This document shows positions 1 to 6,823 of a stretch of 20,447 bases of DNA, in pieces. The notes beneath the pieces were generated by a model. That model saw only the letters and a list, made by a program, of their open reading frames with translations, did not search any database and was not told the DNA's origin. Positions within the stretch are counted from its first letter, which is position 1. Each line of letters opens with the position of its first letter. A program made the translations under genes and the position numbers. Origin of the DNA: a virus. The stretch lies in IMG/VR virus record IMGVR_UViG_3300030102_002602, positions 1-20,447 of that record; one strand, given 5' to 3'.

Positions 1-11
1 ATAGCAGTACA

Positions 12-152
12 ATGACCGAGGAAGATAAAAAATACAGACAAGGAAGATCTAAACAACAAGTTGAGAGAACTTATAAATGTATTGAATTTATGATGGGTGT
101 TGTTGCAATTATTGTTTTCTTTGTTATTATAAACTTTATTTTTAATTTATGA
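12..152 (+). CDS. Small single-helix membrane protein
   Basis: This is a 46-codon reading frame. The N-terminal half is strongly charged (starts MTEEDKKYRQGRSK, rich in K, R, E and Q). From about residue 26 to the end there is one unbroken hydrophobic stretch (MMGVVAIIVFFVIINFIF), long enough for one membrane helix. With the positive charges before the helix, the N-terminus is expected to stay in the cytoplasm. Its stop overlaps the next gene's start (ATGA, 149-152), the translational coupling seen elsewhere in this block, which is the main reason to accept so short a gene. I do not recognise a family. Small phage membrane peptides can act in exclusion, lysis or membrane anchoring, but nothing in the sequence chooses among these. 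The left window edge lies only 11 bases upstream, so the promoter and the previous gene cannot be seen. Confidence 0.6.
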   Translation: MTEEDKKYRQGRSKQQVERTYKCIEFMMGVVAIIVFFVIINFIFNL

Positions 153-466
153 AACAGACAGAAGAATTAATAAAAGAGGTAGGACGTGAGATCGTCATGC
201 TTCTTATTGAAAAGAACAAAGCATATGGGGATACAGCAAACCACCCACCGCAGATATTTAGTAAGCTATCAGCAAGAGAAGGTATACTTGCAAGGATAGA
301 TGATAAATTGAGCCGTATAAAAAACAAAGGACTTAATGATCTGACAGAAGATAGTGTAGCAGATCTAATTGGTTACTTAATACTTTATAAAGTTCAAATA
401 AGAAAAGAAGAAAATAAAATCAAGGATAAATTAATAAAACAAAAAGATGAAAAGAAAAGTATTTGA
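149..466 (+). CDS. DUF1599-type nucleotide-metabolism protein
   Basis: The 105-residue protein carries the pattern of the DUF1599 family (also called nucleotide modification associated domain 1), a small all-helical group common in phages and Bacteroidota and related in fold to MazG/dUTPase-type NTP pyrophosphatases. Recognisable blocks are KNKAYGD (residues 22-28, matching the family's KN-x-x-YG start), RIDDKLSRI (49-57) and EDSVADLIGYLIL (67-79). In such folds the acidic residues in the last two blocks bind metal and nucleotide. Residues 83-105 form a very lysine-rich tail. The likely role is control or modification of the nucleotide pool during phage replication; the exact substrate is unknown. 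It overlaps the gene before by 4 bases and the gene after by 20. No Shine-Dalgarno sequence precedes the start, only A/T-rich sequence. Confidence 0.75.
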   Translation: MKQTEELIKEVGREIVMLLIEKNKAYGDTANHPPQIFSKLSAREGILARIDDKLSRIKNKGLNDLTEDSVADLIGYLILYKVQIRKEENKIKDKLIKQKDEKKSI

Positions 467-749
467 TGCGTACGCAACAGCAATAGCAAAAGAATTTCAT
501 TTGGAATTAGATCAGATGTTTTCTCCGGCAAGACGAAGAGACATTGTGGACGCACGACAAATGTTATATTATTTATGTATGGAAAGACCTATTAGACTTT
601 CATATATACAAACCTTCATGGAACAGAATGATTGTCCGGTCCAGCATAGTACCATATTACATGGATACAAAAAAGCAAAGGAGCTAATTGACAATGATAA
701 AGACTATCAAAATATTATTGATAGTATAAAAGAAACGAATGCAGTATAA
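447..749 (+). CDS. DnaA domain IV-like DNA-binding protein
   Basis: The 100-residue protein aligns by eye with the C-terminal DNA-binding domain of bacterial DnaA (Bac_DnaA_C). It has the leading helix IAKEFHLELDQMFS (residues 13-26), then RRRDIVDARQMLYYL (29-43), corresponding to the RxRxxxxARQxAMxL block, and HSTILHGYKK (67-76), corresponding to the DnaA signature DHTTVLHAxRK. This signature forms the recognition part of the helix-turn-helix. There is no AAA+ ATPase domain and no room for one: the protein is the DNA-binding module alone. The asparagine-cysteine-rich stretch between helices (EQNDCPVQ) is longer than the turn in E. coli DnaA. It probably binds specific sites in phage or host DNA, as an origin-recognition or transcription factor, but its target is unknown. 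A second protein of this type is encoded at 7725-8147. Confidence 0.8.
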   Translation: MKRKVFDAYATAIAKEFHLELDQMFSPARRRDIVDARQMLYYLCMERPIRLSYIQTFMEQNDCPVQHSTILHGYKKAKELIDNDKDYQNIIDSIKETNAV

Positions 750-1173
750 GATAAAAGATATAGTGTTACAAGCAGTTGCAGATCAAAAAACAATAAAGAA
801 CGTATTGCCTAAAGGCATGAGTGTTATTGGTAGAGGGTGTAAGATCCAGCAGTTTGATGATAAGACTGAAATACTTAATTTAGGCAAAGGCGGAGATTAC
901 TTCAAAGAGTGTACGCCTAACGAGTATGATATGTTTTTTGAACATGGTTGGCTCATTGGTAGCAAGCTGGTCCAAATTAACAATACACTACATAAATTAA
1001 ACATCATTGAGGATCGTATTAAAACAGAAATGAATACGAGAAAGAATGATAAGCATATACAAAATTTAAAATCAAGAAGAGAAACTCTTCTTAATAAGTA
1101 TACAAATTATAAACAAGAATTAAATTCAATTAAATCAAAACAAAATGGAAAAAGTTTACCAAAATCTGAGTAA
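739..1173 (+). CDS. Hypothetical protein with basic coiled-coil C-terminus
   Basis: The 144-residue protein is not recognised. Residues 1-85 look like a compact mixed fold (KIKDIVLQAVADQKT, then a glycine-containing beta-like part with VIGRGCKI and LNLGKGGDYF). Residues 85-144 are charged, helical and rich in K, N and R with a heptad-like spacing, probably a coiled coil or a nucleic-acid-binding tail. The gene starts 11 bases before the end of the DnaA-domain protein gene and overlaps the annealing-protein gene by 29 bases, so it is embedded in the replication/recombination operon. A role in DNA metabolism is therefore likely by context only. The coding frame is well supported by the tight packing and by the absence of a competing frame. 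Confidence 0.6.
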   Translation: MQYKIKDIVLQAVADQKTIKNVLPKGMSVIGRGCKIQQFDDKTEILNLGKGGDYFKECTPNEYDMFFEHGWLIGSKLVQINNTLHKLNIIEDRIKTEMNTRKNDKHIQNLKSRRETLLNKYTNYKQELNSIKSKQNGKSLPKSE

Positions 1174-1729
1174 GATCTCAGTGCAAGACAAAGTAGAAAA
1201 AAAAGGTAGGTTTGATTATCTATCTTGGGCGTGGGCATGGCATTACCTACAAAGTAATTATCCCAATAGCACACGTAAAGTTTATGAGAACATAGATGGA
1301 GTACCATATTTTACAGACGGCAAGTTTGCAAATGTAAAAGTAGGTATTACTATCAATGGTGTAGAACACATAGATTATCTTCCGGTTACAGATAATTTAA
1401 ATAGATCTATACCAATAACAAAGATGACATCATTTGATGTTAACAATGCTATTCAAAGATCAACAGCAAAAGCTATTGCAATGCATGGATTAGGTTTATC
1501 ATTATGGATTGGGGAAGATACCGCAAGACTTGACGATGATAAGAAATCTTCAAAGAAAATGTCCGGCACTTTTTCTTTACAAATTGGAGACGGAAACTGG
1601 GAGAAAGTTCTCAAGTTTGTTGTTGCCAACAAGAAGCAAGGACTACCATGGATCATTGAAAAACTTTCAACGAAATACAAAGTAACTAAAGTAATTGAAA
1701 AGGAAATAGCAAAGATTGTTAAGTCATGA
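1145..1729 (+). CDS. Single-strand annealing protein, Sak3/DUF1071 family
   Basis: The 194-residue product matches the DUF1071 (Sak3-like) single-strand annealing proteins. The N-terminal signature is EKKGRFDYLSWAWAW (residues 18-32), equivalent to the family's EKK-x-x-x-x-YLSWAxAW. A second conserved block runs from about 96 to 125, with SFDVNNAIQRSTAKAIA followed by HGLGLSLWIGED, ending the conserved core. After residue 130 comes a lysine/serine linker and a variable tail (about 147-194). Such proteins coat single-stranded DNA and anneal complementary strands, usually with a partner exonuclease. Here the exonuclease gene starts directly at the end (4-base ATGA overlap), forming a classic recombination pair. 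An SSB-like gene follows two genes later. The start has only A-rich sequence upstream and overlaps the previous gene by 29 bases. Confidence 0.85.
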   Translation: MEKVYQNLSKISVQDKVEKKGRFDYLSWAWAWHYLQSNYPNSTRKVYENIDGVPYFTDGKFANVKVGITINGVEHIDYLPVTDNLNRSIPITKMTSFDVNNAIQRSTAKAIAMHGLGLSLWIGEDTARLDDDKKSSKKMSGTFSLQIGDGNWEKVLKFVVANKKQGLPWIIEKLSTKYKVTKVIEKEIAKIVKS

Positions 1730-2532
1730 CAGAACAAGAAGTATTAAAAAAATTAAGGAATGATAGTGATTACTATGGTGCCTTTGGAAAACAATATTTA
1801 TCAGCTTCAAACGTAAAGCAGTTGATTAGTAAACCAACAGAGTTTGGATTAGTAGAAAAAACATTAGCTTTGATTCAAGGTAGATACTTTCACTTGTATA
1901 TGTTGGAGCCAGATAAGATAGATGAGATCCCAGTCCATGACTCAAAGAGCAGAGTTACTAAAGCTTTCAAAGAATTTGCGGAAGAAAACAATTTAGATCA
2001 GTATGATATTTTGTTACAAAAAGAAAGAGATCATATGAATAACTTGTGCGATAAAATGAAAGCAAACTTAGAGATCAGCGAACTGGTTTACGATAGTAAG
2101 GTAGAGTATGAGGTCCCGGCTATAAAACAAATAGAAGGAGTTATGTGGAAGGGTAAGTGTGATGTCTTAAACCCAAATGCTTTTCAATTACAAATAGAGG
2201 ATCCAGAAACCGGAGAGCTTCAGCTCCTGGACTATCCTGACGGAGCGATCATAGATTTAAAAACATCTTCTGATGTACATAAATTTAAATGGTCATGTCG
2301 AGAATATTGTTATGATGCGCAAGCTTATATCTATTCAACATTATTTAATAAACCTTTTGTTTTTATAGTCATAGATAAAAAGAACGGAGCTATGAAGATA
2401 GCACCGACAACTACTGATTTTATAGATCGAGGTAGAGAGAAAGTAAAGAAAGCAGTTAGAGTTTATAATAAATTTTTTAGCGATGATAAAACACACGAAA
2501 TTTCTAATTACGTTTATACTGAGGCTCTTTAG
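1726..2532 (+). CDS. RecE/DUF3799-type PD-(D/E)XK exonuclease
   Basis: The 268-residue protein has the pattern of phage RecE/lambda-exonuclease-like nucleases of the DUF3799 type. An N-terminal block (YLSASNVKQLISKPTEF, residues 24-40) is followed by GRYFHLYMLEP (52-62) with the family histidine (H57). The catalytic core has E128 (VEYEV), D146 in KGKCDVL, and D177/K179 in AIIDLKTS, giving the D...(D/E)xK motif. AQAYIY (199-203) supplies the conserved glutamine (Q199). The loop between D146 and D177 is unusually long and acidic (about 30 residues). The enzyme would resect double-stranded ends to give single strands for the annealing protein encoded immediately upstream, whose gene it overlaps by 4 bases. 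The length fits the family. Confidence 0.85.
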   Translation: MTEQEVLKKLRNDSDYYGAFGKQYLSASNVKQLISKPTEFGLVEKTLALIQGRYFHLYMLEPDKIDEIPVHDSKSRVTKAFKEFAEENNLDQYDILLQKERDHMNNLCDKMKANLEISELVYDSKVEYEVPAIKQIEGVMWKGKCDVLNPNAFQLQIEDPETGELQLLDYPDGAIIDLKTSSDVHKFKWSCREYCYDAQAYIYSTLFNKPFVFIVIDKKNGAMKIAPTTTDFIDRGREKVKKAVRVYNKFFSDDKTHEISNYVYTEAL

Positions 2533-2671
2533 TAAAGCCAAGTATAAACTGAAGTTAGACGACAAAAAATTGTGGATAGAAGTTCCAACTATCTACATGA
2601 GCATAGAAGAGAAACAAAGTTGTATCTCAAATGCTGTTAATATTTTGGAGCGTAATATTAAAACAAAGTAA
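2483..2671 (+). CDS. Small hypothetical protein in recombination cassette
   Basis: A 62-codon frame fills the space between the exonuclease and SSB-like genes. The product is basic, with a hydrophobic start and a middle KAKYKLKLDDKKLWIEVP that looks like a beta hairpin; the end is helical. I do not recognise it. The ATG at 2483 overlaps the exonuclease by 50 bases, which is long for this genome, so the true start may lie further in. There is no other ATG before residue 39, and a non-ATG start near the exonuclease stop (for example the CTG at 2519) is possible. It ends one base before the start of the SSB-like gene, and this packing argues that it is translated. Confidence 0.5.
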   Translation: MIKHTKFLITFILRLFSKAKYKLKLDDKKLWIEVPTIYMSIEEKQSCISNAVNILERNIKTK

Positions 2672-2672
2672 T

Positions 2673-2969
2673 ATGAGCGAAGTAAAAAAGAAGTACATTA
2701 AAGTTGGTAATGGTGTTGAGAAGTTTGACGGAAATCTTGTAGAGGTTTCATTATGTCTTTCTGATATTCCACAAGAGCATCGTTTCCAGTACGAAGGTAA
2801 ATGGTATGTTAAGTTGAAAGTCAATAAAAATATTGACGGACCAAGCGAGTATGGTAAGACACACTACGTAACTATCAATGAGTGGAAACCTGAAGCACAG
2901 GCAAAGAAAGAGCCTGTTACAGAAGCAGTTCAGCCTGACACATCTCAGGGTACAGATCTGCCTTTCTAA
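2673..2969 (+). CDS. SSB-like single-stranded DNA-binding protein
   Basis: With the ATG at 2673 the product has 98 residues. The frame is open 14 codons further up, but that part overlaps the previous gene and is unlike a normal protein start. Residues 6-72 look like a small beta-barrel with alternating strands (KYIKVGNG, LVEVSLCLSDI, WYVKLKVNK, THYVTINEW), compatible with an OB fold. Residues 73-92 form a flexible A/E/Q/P-rich linker. The C-terminus is TDLPF, nearly identical to the acidic tip (DDxPF) of bacterial SSB that recruits partner proteins. This tip, together with the neighbouring annealing protein and exonuclease, is the basis for the call. The core is not an obvious canonical SSB sequence, so it is probably a divergent phage type. 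A terminator follows the gene at 3007-3044. Confidence 0.65.
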   Translation: MSEVKKKYIKVGNGVEKFDGNLVEVSLCLSDIPQEHRFQYEGKWYVKLKVNKNIDGPSEYGKTHYVTINEWKPEAQAKKEPVTEAVQPDTSQGTDLPF

Positions 2970-2970
2970 G

Positions 2971-3002
2971 ATATGTTTGGAATGCCGAAAGGCACTACAT
3001 AT
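2971..3002 (+). other. RNA hairpin with GAAA tetraloop after the SSB-like gene
   Basis: Two bases after the SSB-like stop, ATATGT (2971-2976) can pair with ACATAT (2997-3002). Inside it, TGCC (2983-2986) pairs with GGCA (2991-2994) across a GAAA loop, a stable GNRA-type tetraloop. The two stems are separated by an asymmetric internal loop of 6 and 2 bases. No T-run follows directly, so it is not itself a terminator. It may protect the 3' end of the upstream mRNA or form part of the control region with the terminator next to it. Confidence 0.4.
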
Positions 3003-3017
3003 GATTGGGAGGTTTAA
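2973..3017 (+). other. Possible 14-codon leader-like reading frame
   Basis: An ATG three bases after the SSB-like stop codon opens a 14-codon frame (product MFGMPKGTTYDWEV) ending with TAA at 3015-3017. It runs through the hairpin at 2971-3002 and through the whole 5' arm of the terminator at 3007-3044. A ribosome translating it would therefore disrupt both structures. This geometry is that of a leader peptide over an attenuator, but a frame this short can easily occur by chance, and there is no ribosome-binding signal or composition evidence that it is used. Confidence 0.2.
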
Positions 3018-3044
3018 TTGATAAGTGGTTTGCCTCCCTTTTTT
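3007..3044 (+). terminator. Rho-independent terminator after recombination cassette
   Basis: GGGAGG (3007-3012) pairs perfectly with CCTCCC (3033-3038), with a possible extra T-G pair inside, and is followed at once by six T (3039-3044). The loop of 20 bases is longer than usual. In such AT-rich DNA a 6-bp pure G/C-type stem beside a T-run is striking. It would end transcripts that run through the annealing-protein, exonuclease and SSB-like genes, separating them from the primase unit. Confidence 0.6.
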
Positions 3045-3047
3045 ATG

Positions 3048-3162
3048 TAGTATACTATGACACTTATGACAGAACAATTTTATAATATCCAATAATATAT
3101 TTTATACTCTCATTAAATTTTTATATATTATTTTTCTATTATTTTTTTGTCATTTCCGTCAT
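3048..3162 (+). promoter_or_regulatory. AT-rich island bracketed by inverted pairs of ATGACA sites; candidate origin or operator
   Basis: On the left, ATGACA occurs at 3057-3062 and again at 3066-3071, nine bases apart. On the right, the complement occurs twice, TGTCAT at 3148-3153 and CGTCAT at 3157-3162, also nine bases apart. The whole is a dyad of two tandem pairs. The roughly 76 bases between the pairs are almost pure A/T, suited to strand opening. A 10-bp perfect palindrome, TAGTATACTA, sits at 3048-3057 against the left pair. This is the longest gap between genes in the window (2970-3191). It lies directly upstream of the primase-helicase gene, so it may serve as a replication origin, as the promoter/operator of that gene, or both. 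TATAAT-like strings occur (3081-3086), but in AT-rich DNA they prove nothing. Confidence 0.45.
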
Positions 3163-3191
3163 CAAAGAATAAAATATAATTAAATAGAACA

Positions 3192-5594
3192 ATGGAAATC
3201 ACTATATTCAAAGATATAAAGGAGACCTCTCAGCCTTTTTACAGACAAGCAATACTTATCCTTCAAAGGATCAAAGATGGTGCGTCTAAAGAGCTTGTAA
3301 AAAGAATTAGAGAAGAGAAAGATAAGGAGAAGGTTAACTCCTTGAAACAAAAACTACCAGCCGTATGTTTCAGTGGTAACTTTACGAAACGAAATGATAA
3401 ATCTTTAAATCAACACAGCGGTTTGATCTGTTTGGATTTTGATGGATACCCAAGCAATAGAGATTTGTTGCAAGAAAAAGAGAGACTATCAAAAAATAAA
3501 TATGTTTATTCTGTATTTATATCTCCATCAGGTAAAGGACTCAAAGCTATAATTAAGATACCGCCAATAGCTGACAACCATAAGAGTTACTTTAATAGTT
3601 TAGAAAAACATTTTGGATCTGAATACTTTGATAAGACATGTAAGAACTTATCAAGAGTCTGTTATGAAAGTTATGATCCTTTGATACATATAAACGAAAC
3701 CGCAAGTGTATGGGATAAGCTTGAAGAAAAAGAATACACAGAGATAATTAAGAATGTAGATCTACAAACTATCCCGGTTACTGATGAAAATAAAATTGTA
3801 GATATACTGGTCAAGTGGTGGCAAAAGAAATATCCAATGACTGAAGGGCAGAGAAACAATAACGCATATGTTTTAGCCAGTGCCTTCAATGACTTTGGTG
3901 TCAACAAAACTTTAGCAGAGTTTGTATTAAATGGTTTCCAAACAAAGAACTTTAATAAGTCAGAGATCAAAAGAACTATTGATAGCGCTTACTCACAAGT
4001 ACAAAACTTTGGAACAAAATATTATGAGGACGAAGACAAAGTCAACATGATCAAACATAAATTAAAAAGGGGAGTATCCAAAAAAGAATTACGAACACAG
4101 CTGACAGAACTCGATGCAAACATAGTAGAGAATGTAATCAATAGATTAGAAGAGGAGCAGTCAAACCATAAGTTCTGGACCAAGAATGACAAAGGTGTTA
4201 TAAAAATTATACACATACTATTTAAACATTTCTTAGAAGAGAATGGCTTTTATAAGTTTTGTCCTGAAGGTAGTAAGAACTATGTCTTTGTAAAAGTAAC
4301 TAACAACTTGATTGATCATACCAGTGAAAAAGAAATAAAAGATTTTATTCTAAATTATTTGTTAGACATTGATGACTTGTCTGTCTATAATTATTTTGCT
4401 GAACACACCAGATATTTTAGAGAAGAGTTTTTGACATTGTTAAGTTCAATAGATGTATACTTTATTGAAGATAAAAAGAATACTACATACTTATACTATC
4501 GTAATGGTGCAGTTGAAATTAGTAAAGACAATATAAAACAAATAGATTATTTAGACTTAGGCGGTTACGTTTGGAAGGACCATGTAATAGATCGAGACTT
4601 TGCTTTGTGTGAAAGTATTGATTGTGATTATCAAAACTTTATTAAGAACATATGCGGTGGAGATGATGATAGAATAAATTCTATGAGATCTACAATAGGT
4701 TATATGTTACATGGCTGGAAGAACTTAGCTTATTGTCCGGCAGTAATATTAAATGATGAAGTTATATCTGATAACCCAGAAGGCGGAAGCGGTAAGGGAT
4801 TGTGGGTCAACGGCCTCAGCCACATGAAGAAGGTAGTAATAATTGATGGCAAGTCTTTTAACTTTGAAAGATCTTTTGCATACCAGTTAGTAAGTGCAGA
4901 TACCCAAGTCCTATGCTTTGATGATGTAAAAAAACATTTCGACTTTGAACGTTTGTTTTCTGTAGTAACAGAAGGTTTGACTTTAGAAAAGAAAAACAAA
5001 GACGCTATCAAGATTCCTTTTGCTAAATCTCCAAAGATTGTAATCACCACAAACTATGCTATAAAAGGTAAAGGTACCTCATTTGAAAGACGTAAGTGGG
5101 AGCTGGAGTTAGCTCACCATTACAATAAAGATTACACACCTCTTGAAGAGTTTGGTAAGCTGATGTTTGGAGATTGGAATGATGAAGAGTGGTGTCAGTT
5201 TGACAACTATATGATTAAATGTTTACAGCTTTATTTAGAAAAAGGATTGCAGAAGAGCGAATTTGTAAACTTAAAAGTCAGAAGACTATCAGCTGAAACA
5301 TGCCATGAGTTTATAGAATGGTGTGGTGTATTGGAAAATAATATACACGAAAAATTAAAACCAGCCGGTAAGATAGCGAAGCAAGAACTATACCATGATT
5401 TTATAGAAGACAACCCAGACTTCGCACCTAAATCAAAACTAACTGTAAGCCGTACACGATTTAACAAATGGCTTGTAGCCTTTGGTTTATTTGCCTATGA
5501 GTGTGAGCCAGAACAAGGGCGAGATAAAAGCATGAGATGGATAAGGTTTAGATTGAAACATGAATTAGAAAAACAGACAGACTTTGAATTTTAA
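3192..5594 (+). CDS. Primase/SF3-type helicase with BT4734-like N-terminal domain
   Basis: This 800-residue replication protein has several domains. Residues about 55-175 match the BT4734/VirE-N type domain related to archaeo-eukaryotic primases: GLICLDFDGY with D82 and D84, SPSGKGLKAIIKI from 111, and LSRVCYESYDP (153-163). Residues about 200-285 resemble a primase C-terminal helical domain (GQRNNNAYVLASAFN). The helicase ATPase follows: Walker A PEGGSGKG with K535, Walker B VLCFDD (D577, D578), sensor ITTN (N621), and a probable arginine finger in ERRKWELE (R633/R634). A C-terminal domain with a winged-helix look (about 710-800) ends it. It would prime and unwind phage DNA, in the manner of P4-like primase-helicases. 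The BT4734-type N-terminus is found mainly in Bacteroidota. The gene follows the only sizeable gap in the window and overlaps the next gene by 11 bases. Confidence 0.85.
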   Translation: MEITIFKDIKETSQPFYRQAILILQRIKDGASKELVKRIREEKDKEKVNSLKQKLPAVCFSGNFTKRNDKSLNQHSGLICLDFDGYPSNRDLLQEKERLSKNKYVYSVFISPSGKGLKAIIKIPPIADNHKSYFNSLEKHFGSEYFDKTCKNLSRVCYESYDPLIHINETASVWDKLEEKEYTEIIKNVDLQTIPVTDENKIVDILVKWWQKKYPMTEGQRNNNAYVLASAFNDFGVNKTLAEFVLNGFQTKNFNKSEIKRTIDSAYSQVQNFGTKYYEDEDKVNMIKHKLKRGVSKKELRTQLTELDANIVENVINRLEEEQSNHKFWTKNDKGVIKIIHILFKHFLEENGFYKFCPEGSKNYVFVKVTNNLIDHTSEKEIKDFILNYLLDIDDLSVYNYFAEHTRYFREEFLTLLSSIDVYFIEDKKNTTYLYYRNGAVEISKDNIKQIDYLDLGGYVWKDHVIDRDFALCESIDCDYQNFIKNICGGDDDRINSMRSTIGYMLHGWKNLAYCPAVILNDEVISDNPEGGSGKGLWVNGLSHMKKVVIIDGKSFNFERSFAYQLVSADTQVLCFDDVKKHFDFERLFSVVTEGLTLEKKNKDAIKIPFAKSPKIVITTNYAIKGKGTSFERRKWELELAHHYNKDYTPLEEFGKLMFGDWNDEEWCQFDNYMIKCLQLYLEKGLQKSEFVNLKVRRLSAETCHEFIEWCGVLENNIHEKLKPAGKIAKQELYHDFIEDNPDFAPKSKLTVSRTRFNKWLVAFGLFAYECEPEQGRDKSMRWIRFRLKHELEKQTDFEF

Positions 5595-6819
5595 ACTACG
5601 AGATTATCAGAAAAGGATTGTGCGTCAAGGCACCAAGGTTATAAATGATCATGGCTTTTTATACTTAGCCATGGAAGTCCGTACGGGTAAAACTCTAACC
5701 AGCCTGTCTATATGTTCTAAACTTAACGCTTATAATGTTTTGTTTGTTACAAAGAAAAAAGCTATTTCAAGTATTGTAAACGATTACAAATTACTTAAAC
5801 CTAACTATGAGATCACAGTAATTAATTATGAAAGCTTACATAAAGTGTCTCATGAGACCATGTTTGATTACATAATATTAGATGAAGCACATACTTTGGG
5901 TGCATTTCCAAAGAAGAACAAACGATGTGAGACAGTTCAACGTCTCATTAATATACATAGGGCCAAAGTAATTTTACTATCAGGTACACCTACACCTGAA
6001 TCATACTCTCAAATGTTTCATCAGGTCCATGCGATTCCAGGTAACCCATTTCAAACCTTTAAAAACTTTTATCAGTTTGCTAAAGTGTATGTAAGAGTCA
6101 AGCAAAGAAAGATCAATAGTTTATTTATTAACGATTGGTCTGATGGATTACGAACTATCTTAGATCAAATGAAACCATACACAATATCATACACTCAGAA
6201 AGAAGCTGGCTTTGTGGTAGACACAAACGAAAAAGTTTTGTTTGTCGATATAGATCCATCGGTTAAAAAAATTATAAGCGAACTTAAAAAGGAAAGGGTA
6301 GTACAAGGAGATGAAGAAGTAATTTTAGCTGACACTCCAGTAAAGCTAATGACAAAAGTACATCAACTTTGTTCAGGCACTGTTAAGTTTGAAAGCGGTA
6401 GGTCTATGGTTATAGATCTAACTAAAGCTAATTATATACGCAAGAAGTTTGCAGGTAAAAAGATTGCTATCTTCTACAAGTTCAAAGCAGAACTTGAAGC
6501 ATTGAAGGAAGTGTATGGAGATCTATTGTGCGAAACATTAGAAGAGTTTAACAACACTCCAAAGACAATAGCATTACAAATAGTATCTGGACGTGAAGGA
6601 ATTAGTTTACGAAAAGCTGAAGCATTAATATATTATAATATAGATTTCAGCGCTACAAGTTATTGGCAGTCAAGAGATAGAATGACAACTAAAGATAGAT
6701 TATATAATAAAATCTTTTGGATCTTCTCCAAAGATGGCATAGAAAAAGATATATATAAAGCAGTAGTAAAGAAGAAAGACTACACACTAAATCATTTTAA
6801 GAGAGATTTATTAACTTAG
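5584..6819 (+). CDS. SF2 DEAH-box (SNF2-like) DNA helicase, TTG start
   Basis: The 411-residue protein is a compact superfamily 2 helicase. LRDYQKRIV (residues 5-13) is a Q-type motif, MEVRTGKT (30-37) is Walker A with K36, LDEAH (99-103) is motif II, and LSGTPTP (132-138) is motif III. VSGREGISL and WQSRDR (361-366) give motifs V and VI with the arginine finger. The start codon is TTG at 5584: an in-frame stop lies at 5566-5568, no ATG follows it, and the next in-frame ATG (residue 30) would remove the Q motif. The start overlaps the end of the primase-helicase gene by 11 bases, so the two are probably translationally coupled. Phage helicases of this type remodel replication or recombination intermediates; the precise role is unknown. 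Confidence 0.85.
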   Translation: MNFKLRDYQKRIVRQGTKVINDHGFLYLAMEVRTGKTLTSLSICSKLNAYNVLFVTKKKAISSIVNDYKLLKPNYEITVINYESLHKVSHETMFDYIILDEAHTLGAFPKKNKRCETVQRLINIHRAKVILLSGTPTPESYSQMFHQVHAIPGNPFQTFKNFYQFAKVYVRVKQRKINSLFINDWSDGLRTILDQMKPYTISYTQKEAGFVVDTNEKVLFVDIDPSVKKIISELKKERVVQGDEEVILADTPVKLMTKVHQLCSGTVKFESGRSMVIDLTKANYIRKKFAGKKIAIFYKFKAELEALKEVYGDLLCETLEEFNNTPKTIALQIVSGREGISLRKAEALIYYNIDFSATSYWQSRDRMTTKDRLYNKIFWIFSKDGIEKDIYKAVVKKKDYTLNHFKRDLLT

Positions 6820-6823
6820 TGTT

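Noticed and set aside
2631-2672. Upstream extension of the SSB-like gene to an ATG at 2631
   Set aside because: The 14 extra residues overlap the preceding gene and are unlike the rest; the ATG at 2673 directly follows the previous stop, as is usual here.
3066-3086. Sigma70-like promoter (ATGACA followed by TATAAT)
   Set aside because: The two boxes are only nine bases apart, far too close for a standard -35/-10 pair, and TATAAT is expected by chance in such AT-rich DNA.
2751-3092. Minus-strand frame of 113 codons across the SSB-like gene and the intergenic gap
   Set aside because: The product is Cys/Phe/His-rich and not protein-like, it lies antisense to the rightward operon, and it runs through the terminator stem.
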